Below, piece after piece: positions 5,510 through 10,081 of a DNA stretch of 10,081 nucleotides; position 1 is the stretch's first letter; the number at the start of each line of letters is the position of its first letter. This DNA comes from Gammaproteobacteria bacterium. Lineage in GTDB: Bacteria > Pseudomonadota > Gammaproteobacteria > Eutrophobiales > Eutrophobiaceae. The DNA lies in assembly GCA_003645215.1 (NCBI GenBank), contig QNEM01000052.1, positions 1 through 10,081 on the forward strand, read 5' to 3'. The notes beneath the pieces were generated by a model. The model was not told the origin of the DNA, made no database searches, and was given only the letters and a program-made list of their open reading frames with translations. The position numbers and the translations under genes are program-made.

Positions 5510-6613
5510 TTAAGCTTCCCATTTCGTTTGATCGTGCTGTTCATGCAAGGCTGTCTGAATCTTGATTAACTCCATAATATTGTCGAGATTTACTATCCCC
5601 ACAAACTGGCCAGCTTTGGTCACGGAAAGCAGAGGACAGTGGCAACTCTGCAGTCGTTCAAGTACTTTCTGCAAAGGTTCATTAACGTCCGCACTCTGAA
5701 TATTCGTCTGCATCAGTTCACCGACCAGCGCCTGTTCTCCCACTGCCTGCAACCCTTTCAATAAGCCATCCTGCGTGAGCACCCCTACCAAAACCGTCCC
5801 CTCAAGTACCGGAAACTCTTTCTGACTGCCAGCCAGGGTCAGCTCAATGGCGTGGGAAAGGACATCATCAGGCGACAGGACCTGAAAATCAGTCAGCATG
5901 GCCTGACCTACTGCCGCATCAGACAGGGTTGATTTGATCTGTTCCATGCCAGCCTCGGCCGCAGCGCCTATCCACACAAACAGGGCTATGAAGATCAGGA
6001 AGGGGTTGTATAGCAGGCCCATCAAACCCAGCCACAAAGCCAGACCCTGTCCTATCTTGGCGGCCGCCTGGGTAGCCCTGTTACGACCCATGCGCATGGA
6101 TAGTGCCGCCCGTAATACCCGACCGCCATCCATGGGAAATGCTGGCAGCAAGTTAAAAACAGCCAGGATGATATTGATCACCATCAGCTTTTCCAGAAAA
6201 ACTCCGCCAGTAAGGCTGAGGTCATCCACCGGTACCAGTGTTTTACTCATTGAGAGCCACAGCCAGAGAGCAAATGCAATTACCAGGTTAACCGACGGTC
6301 CTGCCAGTGCCACGGCAATTTCCTGTTTCGGATCATCGGGCATACGCTCCAGAGAAGCGACGCCACCGATGGGTAACAGGATAATATTCCGGGTGCGGAT
6401 ACCATAACGCCGCGCTGTCAGTGCGTGTCCCAACTCATGCAATACCACGCAGGCAAACAGTGCCAGGATAAAACCGATGCCGCTGACCACCGCTGCCAGA
6501 GTGCCCTCTATCTGCCAGTAACTATAGCCGATCCAGGCGATGAGAATAAAGAAGGTGGCATGGACGTAAACATCGATGCCTGCAATGCGGGTTAGTTTCC
6601 AGGACCATTTCAT
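5510..6613 (-). CDS. Site-2-protease-like M50 metalloprotease with CBS domains
   Basis: 367 residues. An intramembrane zinc protease of the M50B group with C-terminal CBS pair, an architecture common in bacteria and archaea. The zinc motif HELGH is at 59-63 within a membrane helix. The second motif, NLLPAFPMDGGRVLR (154-168), supplies Asp162. GGVASLERMPDDPKQE (83-98) followed by ALAGPSVNL (102-110) is the typical family loop and helix. Further hydrophobic segments lie at about 17-33, 38-58, 143-158 and 190-217. Residues about 235-350 form two CBS repeats, likely sensing an adenine nucleotide or similar ligand. Substrates cannot be told from sequence; relatives cut membrane-bound regulators. 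A gagg Shine-Dalgarno lies about 11 bases before the ATG. All catalytic residues are present. No anti-sigma factor or other obvious substrate gene is next to it. Confidence 0.93.
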   Translation of the reverse strand: MKWSWKLTRIAGIDVYVHATFFILIAWIGYSYWQIEGTLAAVVSGIGFILALFACVVLHELGHALTARRYGIRTRNIILLPIGGVASLERMPDDPKQEIAVALAGPSVNLVIAFALWLWLSMSKTLVPVDDLSLTGGVFLEKLMVINIILAVFNLLPAFPMDGGRVLRAALSMRMGRNRATQAAAKIGQGLALWLGLMGLLYNPFLIFIALFVWIGAAAEAGMEQIKSTLSDAAVGQAMLTDFQVLSPDDVLSHAIELTLAGSQKEFPVLEGTVLVGVLTQDGLLKGLQAVGEQALVGELMQTNIQSADVNEPLQKVLERLQSCHCPLLSVTKAGQFVGIVNLDNIMELIKIQTALHEQHDQTKWEA

Positions 6614-6709
6614 ATTTCACTAAACCTCATCTGAATCATGATAGTGATAATACCTAACTCCGCAATCTAAAGGAATTAAAGTGGCCTGTTAGATAATGTT
6701 AATGACGGA

Positions 6710-6820
6710 TTGCTTTTGAGGCTCTCTGGACTTTTGGTAAAAGGGCTTTTATTCTTCCTGTTCTTCGCGTTGATGGCTTTATTTCATGACGAAACGGCCG
6801 ATAATAGCAAGAAGAAATAA
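6710..6820 (+). CDS. Possible 36-residue single-helix membrane peptide
   Basis: An open frame that begins with TTG codons at 6710 or 6716 and ends in TAA at 6818-6820. It would encode a hydrophobic helix (LLVKGLLFFLFFALMALF) followed by a charged tail, HDETADNSKKK. The stop is 14 bp before the ATG of the membrane hydrolase, which would make a tight two-gene unit. The helix plus polar tail is typical of small membrane proteins. Against it: there is no ATG start except deep in the helix, no good Shine-Dalgarno, and upstream the frame is closed by a TAA near 6678, so at most about 47 codons are available. A T-rich stretch can mimic a hydrophobic helix. Confidence 0.3.
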   Translation: MLLRLSGLLVKGLLFFLFFALMALFHDETADNSKKK

Positions 6821-6834
6821 ATTGAGAGTGTTAA

Positions 6835-7803
6835 ATGAGTTATAGAGGGGATATGGCGTCGGATTTCAGCTGGTTTCGTTTTGTTCTATGGAGTGTTTTG
6901 GCATTGTGTGTCATCGTTCCATCCGTTCTGGCCTGGTGGGTTCTGCCAGACCTGTCTGACCCGAGTGATGAGTTTTATCAGCGTAAGGGCTTGTTGCAGT
7001 CCATCGATATCGAACGTGAATGGCAAGATGGCAACTCGATCTTTAGGCGTATTACATTACATTCGAATAGTGGTCTGAAGGTTAAAATAACGACACGATT
7101 TCCACAAGAGCGCACTGCACAAGGTTATCCGCTTGTTCTCATTCTCGGCGGTCTACGCACTGGTTGTGATGTGGTCCATCTAGTCCCGCCGCAACAGCAG
7201 CCCGTTATCCTCGCTGCAATATCTTACCCGCACCACGATAAGTGGGCACGAGAGGGAATGAAACGCTTTGATGTGAGGCAGTATCAGCAAACAGTACGTG
7301 ATACGGTACCGGCAGTTTTACTGGCACTGGATTATTTGCTTGCGCAAGGCTCTGTCGATAAGCAACAGGTCGAACTGGCGGGCGTCAGCCTGGGGGCGTT
7401 TTTTGTCAGTATACCGGCGGCGCTGGATCAGCGTGTAACCCGTACCTGGCTGGTACACGGTGCGGGTGAACCGGAAAAGGTCATCGCACATAAGTTGAAA
7501 GGGCGAATCAAGGTCGCCTGGCTGCGCAAGTTGGTGGCGTGGGCTGGTGCACGCCTGATTGCGGTTGAGTCTTTGCGGCCTGAAAACTGGCTTTGGCGTA
7601 TCAGCCCGCGAAAGCTTGTCTTCATCAACTCTCAAGACGATGAAGAATTGCCGCTTACCAGTGTGGCGGCATTACATCGTTCAGCATCTCAACCTTACGA
7701 GGTGATCTGGACCGAGGGTCAACATATCAACACGGGGCGTACTGAAGTTGTGCAGGGCCTGGTTAATTTGGTCACGCAGCGTGTGCAAACGACCGCCAGG
7801 TAA
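6835..7803 (+). CDS. Membrane-anchored alpha/beta hydrolase
   Basis: 322 residues. An N-terminal helix, about 13-37 (WFRFVLWSVLALCVIVPSVLAWWVL), anchors the protein, probably leaving the catalytic domain in the periplasm. The hydrolase part begins near residue 98 with strand YPLVLILGGLRTG, where GGL holds the oxyanion position normally occupied by HG. The nucleophile elbow is GVSLG with Ser185, the acid is Asp268 or Asp269 in NSQDDEELP, and the His is His297 in EGQHI. The substrate is unknown; an esterase, lipase or dipeptidyl-peptidase-like role is possible. The ATG at 6835 has gagag about 6 bases upstream. A second ATG at 6853 (Met7) has a strong gagggg, but only 2 bases away, so the first start is preferred. 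It is divergent from the M50 protease gene and may share its leader with the small peptide frame before it. Confidence 0.8.
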   Translation: MSYRGDMASDFSWFRFVLWSVLALCVIVPSVLAWWVLPDLSDPSDEFYQRKGLLQSIDIEREWQDGNSIFRRITLHSNSGLKVKITTRFPQERTAQGYPLVLILGGLRTGCDVVHLVPPQQQPVILAAISYPHHDKWAREGMKRFDVRQYQQTVRDTVPAVLLALDYLLAQGSVDKQQVELAGVSLGAFFVSIPAALDQRVTRTWLVHGAGEPEKVIAHKLKGRIKVAWLRKLVAWAGARLIAVESLRPENWLWRISPRKLVFINSQDDEELPLTSVAALHRSASQPYEVIWTEGQHINTGRTEVVQGLVNLVTQRVQTTAR

Positions 7804-7825
7804 TACGATTAATATCAATTAGAAG

Positions 7826-7890
7826 TTAAAGGGGACTTAATGACCAGTACCGAACCGACTGAAAGGGGACAGAGTGAAGTACCCCTTTGA
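7826..7890. repeat. Dispersed repeat, copy E, with terminator-like hairpin
   Basis: Two direct left arms, ttaaaggggac (7826-7836) and aaaggggac (7862-7870), face one right arm, gtacccctttga (7879-7890). The inner pair makes a hairpin with loop agagtgaa, followed after about 10 bases by agtcttttt. It lies between convergent genes (hydrolase on +, lipoprotein on -) and is well placed to terminate the hydrolase transcript. The arm matches the other copies, but the inside resembles the GGGGACAGA-type repeat variant more than copies A and D. Confidence 0.65.
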
Positions 7891-7948
7891 TTCCGCTTAG
7901 TCTTTTTGAATAAAAAAAATATATTCACCGTCAGAGAGCACAAACATT

Positions 7949-8269
7949 TTACCTGGTTAACCATTCGTAGTACATGTCAGGTCGTTTAAGTGCCCCTTCT
8001 GCCATTAGCTGGTCTACAGTATCCATGGAGTCATTAAATTTATCCTGGTCTTTAGTCATGACAATCTTCGTCAGGGCAGCGGTCATACATAACTCGTGCT
8101 CAATGTCAGACAGCCCGTCGTAACAACCGTCAGCTTTGGCCTGTTGTTTTGCTAGATATAAAATCATATTGACGAATTTCACATCTTTCTTATCCGATGC
8201 ATCTGACCGGATATTGAGACATCCAGACAGCGACATAACAGCAATCAAGATAATCGGTAACATTCGCAT
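7949..8269 (-). CDS. Small lipoprotein of unknown family
   Basis: 106 residues. The signal sequence MRMLPIILIAVMSLSGC has a good lipobox (LSGC) with Cys17 as the lipidated residue; the next residues are Leu-Asn, not Asp, so outer-membrane sorting is likely. The mature part is short and helical: DVKFVNMILYLAKQQAKA (29-46), a middle with two cysteines, Cys49 and Cys61, that could form a disulfide around GLSDIEHEL, then DQDKFNDSMDTVDQLMAEG and an aromatic end, DMYYEWLTR. I do not recognise the family. An aagga Shine-Dalgarno sits 8 bases before the ATG at 8269, favouring it over Met3. A plausible sigma-70 promoter is just upstream. It is convergent with the membrane hydrolase gene. Confidence 0.8.
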   Translation of the reverse strand: MRMLPIILIAVMSLSGCLNIRSDASDKKDVKFVNMILYLAKQQAKADGCYDGLSDIEHELCMTAALTKIVMTKDQDKFNDSMDTVDQLMAEGALKRPDMYYEWLTR

Positions 8270-8298
8270 TGATATATTCCTTACTATATAAAGTCATG

Positions 8299-8328
8299 AT
8301 AATAACCCTAATGAAATAATTAACGCAA
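8299..8328 (-). promoter_or_regulatory. Candidate sigma-70 promoter of the small lipoprotein gene
   Basis: On the - strand, TTGCGT (8323-8328) and TATTAT (8299-8304) are separated by 18 bases. Transcription would begin near 8292, giving a leader of about 20 bases with an aagga ribosome site. The -35 matches 4 of 6 and the -10 matches 4 of 6 consensus positions; the region is AT-rich, so chance is possible. Confidence 0.4.
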
Positions 8329-8401
8329 TAAAATCAGAAAAATGCCGGGGCGTCGAAAAACACTCTAATGGATACAAAAAATCGGCATTAGGTTTACAGG
8401 C

Positions 8402-8497
8402 ATGGACCCTGAAGAATTACAAGAAATTGATATTGTAATAAAATCTTTAATGTCACGAAAAGGCAGAAAAATTAAATGTTCAATAATAAACATATAA
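8402..8497 (+). CDS. Doubtful 31-residue open frame
   Basis: ATG at 8402, TAA at 8495-8497. It would encode a short acidic helix (MDPEELQEIDIVIKSLM) followed by a basic end, SRKGRKIKCS. No convincing Shine-Dalgarno at proper spacing (acagg abuts the start), and several rare ATA codons, so it may be chance. Noted because the charge arrangement is peptide-like and because it is the only frame in the 267-bp gap between the lipoprotein and the hydrolase. The rest of the gap holds a promoter and a 7-base inverted repeat (aatgccg 8341-8347 / cggcatt 8383-8389). Confidence 0.15.
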   Translation: MDPEELQEIDIVIKSLMSRKGRKIKCSIINI

Positions 8498-8536
8498 TGT
8501 AGTTAACAATATCTATCCGAGCCAGGTAAACAATCC

Positions 8537-9313
8537 ATGTCAAATAAAGTAAAAACCTGGGTGTTACTTCGCGGCCTGACTCGTGAACATCGTCACTGGG
8601 AAGATTTTCCAGAAAAACTGCAACGATGTTTTCCCGGTACACAGGTCATTACACCCGACCTGCCGGGTAATGGTGATCATGCAGACGTGATAAGCCCCAG
8701 CAGTATCCGGGATATGATGCTTTTTTTACGTAAAGACATCGCATCGACGATAGCCAGTGGCCCTGTGCATATTATTGCTTTGTCTATGGGTGCCATGGTG
8801 GCGATAGAATGGATGAAATCTTACCCGCAGGAATGTGCCGCAAGTGTATTAATTAATACCAGCCTTAAAGGCATAAGCCCTTTTTACCATCGTTTACGGC
8901 CAGAAAATTATTACCGGATTTTGTATTCTCTGTTAGCGGGTAACAGCGATGGTAGAGAAAAAACGATATTACAGATGACCTCTAACATTTATCCGAATAC
9001 TGAACAGCTATTACAGCGCTGGGTATTTTATGCAGAAGAAAATACGGTATTACCCGCTAATGCATTACGCCAGTTACTTGCCGCTAGCCGCTACCGCTCA
9101 CCCAGGGTAAAACCCGATGTGCCGATACTGTTACTGAGTAGCAAAAACGATAAGCTGGTCAATTCAAAAAGTTCTGTGTCACTCGCACAAAACTGGTTAT
9201 TGCCAATAGAAACGCACCTGCTTGCTGGGCATGATCTGCCCCTTGATGATGGTGACTGGGTATGTCAAAAAATAGATCACTGGTTTGCTAATGGATTAAA
9301 GGGGTCGCACTAA
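8537..9313 (+). CDS. Soluble alpha/beta-fold hydrolase
   Basis: 258 residues, a compact alpha/beta hydrolase without signal peptide, so cytoplasmic. It begins WVLLRGLTREHRHWEDFPE, with RGL where most relatives have HG at the oxyanion site, then VITPDLPGNGDH (37-48), a typical second-strand block. The catalytic triad is visible: Ser83 in ALSMGAM, Asp205 in SSKNDKLV, and His232 in AGHDLPLDD. The cap (about 112-180, rich in Tyr, Arg and Leu) should set specificity, and no substrate can be read from it. Relatives of this RGLTRE type are usually annotated only as alpha/beta hydrolases. The ATG at 8537 has a weak ccagg 10-14 bases upstream. The last codons (GLKGSH) overlap a sequence, attaaagggg, that looks like an arm of the dispersed repeats. 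The stop lies 9 bp from the stop of the convergent SUKH-like gene. Confidence 0.9.
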   Translation: MSNKVKTWVLLRGLTREHRHWEDFPEKLQRCFPGTQVITPDLPGNGDHADVISPSSIRDMMLFLRKDIASTIASGPVHIIALSMGAMVAIEWMKSYPQECAASVLINTSLKGISPFYHRLRPENYYRILYSLLAGNSDGREKTILQMTSNIYPNTEQLLQRWVFYAEENTVLPANALRQLLAASRYRSPRVKPDVPILLLSSKNDKLVNSKSSVSLAQNWLLPIETHLLAGHDLPLDDGDWVCQKIDHWFANGLKGSH

Positions 9314-9322
9314 GATTTTTTA

Positions 9323-9721
9323 TCAATGTTTTCTCTTCAATCCATTCGATTTGTCAGAAAGATCATGAGAAAGCGATGCGCTCTCTATCTGTGGCCTGTC
9401 ATCATATTCAATTTCTTTTTCAGACAGGCAGCTTTTAAAATTTTTGATGGAAGCCCATGTACATAGCACTTCTCGATCATCATTCAGAGCTACGATCTCG
9501 CCTGTACTTTCTTTAAGGCAGAACAGCTTATGCCAGTCACCGTAAAATGGTATTAATGAAATATCCACTTCCCATTCCTGCCTCAAGTCCAAACCATTCT
9601 GGATTTCCTGCCATGACCAGAATGGCATAGCGAGTGGTTCGATCTCGCAGTTCAGATAAATCGAAGCAAATTTTTTATTCATGTCTTCAGCTTCTTTCAG
9701 AAATTTTGAATAATCATTCAT
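9323..9721 (-). CDS. SUKH/SMI1-KNR4-like domain protein
   Basis: 132 residues, cytoplasmic, without signal or membrane segment. After an N-terminal helix (1-19) comes PFWSWQEIQNGLDLRQEW (33-50), then the signature-like strands ISLIPFYGDWHKLFCLKEST (54-73), GEIVALNDDREVLCTWAS (74-91) and a closing helix NFKSCLSE. This order (IPF.gDwh..yCl....GeIv.l..d) fits the SMI1/KNR4 (SUKH) fold, many members of which are immunity proteins of contact-dependent or secreted toxins. The C-terminal 30 residues are polar and probably disordered. No toxin gene is visible except the M15 peptidase 112 bp upstream on the same strand, which looks housekeeping. The ATG at 9721 is the only good start (an in-frame TAA lies about 15 codons upstream), but no Shine-Dalgarno precedes it. 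Family assignment is by eye. Confidence 0.65.
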   Translation of the reverse strand: MNDYSKFLKEAEDMNKKFASIYLNCEIEPLAMPFWSWQEIQNGLDLRQEWEVDISLIPFYGDWHKLFCLKESTGEIVALNDDREVLCTWASIKNFKSCLSEKEIEYDDRPQIESASLSHDLSDKSNGLKRKH

Positions 9722-9739
9722 GGTTTTTGGTGTATGGCG

Positions 9740-9779
9740 CCAGGTTAATGGGCCAGGTTAGCGGGTCAGGGTCTGCGGG
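9740..9779. repeat. Three imperfect 13-14-bp tandem units in the SUKH-like gene leader
   Basis: ccaggttaatggg (9740-9752) and ccaggttagcggg (9753-9765) agree at 11 of 13 positions, followed by a looser third unit, tcagggtctgcggg (9766-9779). They lie about 20 bp upstream of the SUKH-like start and would be in its untranslated leader. Function unknown. Confidence 0.5.
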
Positions 9780-9803
9780 ACTATTAATTGACGCGTTGCG
9801 TTA

Positions 9804-9832
9804 TATATAGGGAACGAATAAAACGGGTTTAA
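9804..9832 (-). promoter_or_regulatory. Weak candidate promoter for the SUKH-like gene
   Basis: On the - strand, TTAAAC (9827-9832) and TATATA (9804-9809) are 17 bases apart, directly after the stop of the M15 peptidase gene. It would give a leader of about 75 bases holding the 13-bp repeats. The -35 matches only 3 of 6 consensus positions. Confidence 0.25.
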
Positions 9833-10081
9833 TTACCAGTATCGAACCCGGCCTACATCCAGGTGAACAAAATTAGAACTGGAATAATAACCAACTCCGC
9901 CGCCTTTCAGTGAAATTGCGGCTTTGTGAAGCTGACTGGTATCAAAACCTGGTAGACGCACATCGATGGCCTTTCCACGCATGTGATAGCTGCGTTTGGC
10001 TACACCCGAGCTTTTTTTGTTTAACATGTTATTGGTTGCCGGAGAACGGTAGCCAGAAATTATGTGAAACTCTCCCTGGTG
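9833..10081 (-). CDS. MepK/YcbK-like M15 (DUF882) murein peptidase, 5' partial
   Basis: The C-terminal 82 residues are visible; the start lies beyond the right edge. An ATG at 10027 is internal: the residues before it (FHIISGYRSPATNN) belong to the family's conserved block. The zinc-binding pattern of M15 peptidases is clear: His in SYHMRGKAID and its Asp seven residues later, then the second His in NFVHLDVGRVRYW, which is the usual C-terminus. GGVGYY is the typical turn before the last strand. E. coli MepK (YcbK) cuts peptide crosslinks in peptidoglycan and such proteins are exported, often by the Tat route; the signal region is not in the window. The right end is complete, with TAA at 9833-9835. 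A SUKH-like gene follows on the same strand. Confidence 0.92.
   Translation of the reverse strand, partial: HQGEFHIISGYRSPATNNMLNKKSSGVAKRSYHMRGKAIDVRLPGFDTSQLHKAAISLKGGGVGYYSSSNFVHLDVGRVRYW

Noticed and set aside
5934..6407. 157-codon + strand frame inside the M50 protease gene
   Set aside because: Composition is typical of an antisense frame (many Ser, Arg, Pro and Ala), it shows no motif, and the opposite strand encodes a complete HELGH/MDGGR protease.
7318..7635. Two - strand frames inside the anchored hydrolase gene
   Set aside because: They lie opposite a hydrolase with a visible Ser-Asp-His triad, and neither has a recognisable domain or ribosome site.

Overview
The window looks like a chromosomal stretch of a gammaproteobacterium with moderate GC content (low to mid 40s by eye). 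The pointers are a DUF2956 protein, a TIGR02117/DUF2459-type lipoprotein, a ChaN-type protein with a C-terminal PDZ domain and an MepK/YcbK-like M15 peptidase, together with dispersed GGGGAC-type palindromic repeats of the kind seen around REP-associated transposases. I cannot name a genus. There is no rRNA, tRNA, CRISPR array, transposase gene or phage module.

Layout. From 1 to 1.7 kb on the + strand lie the 3' end of a ChaN/PDZ gene, a complete SRAP (YedK/HMCES) DNA-protein crosslink gene and a small tail-anchored DUF2956 gene. From 1.9 to 4.4 kb on the - strand lie a membrane protein with a histone-H1-like Lys/Ala/Pro N-terminal tail and a periplasmic coiled coil, and downstream of it a sensor-kinase-like protein. 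The latter has lost the phospho-acceptor His and the N, G1 and G2 ATP-binding signatures, so it reads as a pseudo-histidine kinase. A perfect 18-bp hairpin separates the two genes. At 4.7-5.4 kb (+) is the TIGR02117-type lipoprotein and at 5.5-6.6 kb (-) a site-2-protease-like M50 metalloprotease with CBS domains. At 6.7-7.8 kb (+) there is a possible 36-residue membrane peptide followed by a membrane-anchored alpha/beta hydrolase. At 7.9-8.3 kb (-) is a small lipoprotein of unknown family and at 8.5-9.3 kb (+) a soluble alpha/beta hydrolase. At the right end, on the - strand, are a SUKH/SMI1-KNR4-like protein and, upstream of it, the C-terminal part of an M15 peptidase cut by the window edge.

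The genes mostly stand alone or in changing orientations, and I see no single pathway. The common theme is envelope and membrane maintenance: two lipoproteins, an M50 protease, a murein peptidase and three single-pass or anchored proteins, plus one DNA-repair gene. The strongest non-gene signal is a dispersed repeat family with arms close to AAAGGGGACGGAGGGATTA. It occurs at about five intergenic places (1155, 1711, 3468, 4600 and 7826), with a possible sixth arm at the end of the second hydrolase gene. Most copies are inverted repeats of about 40-75 bp.

The items most deserving follow-up are the degenerate kinase, the membrane-tethered H1-like protein beside it, and the repeat family.
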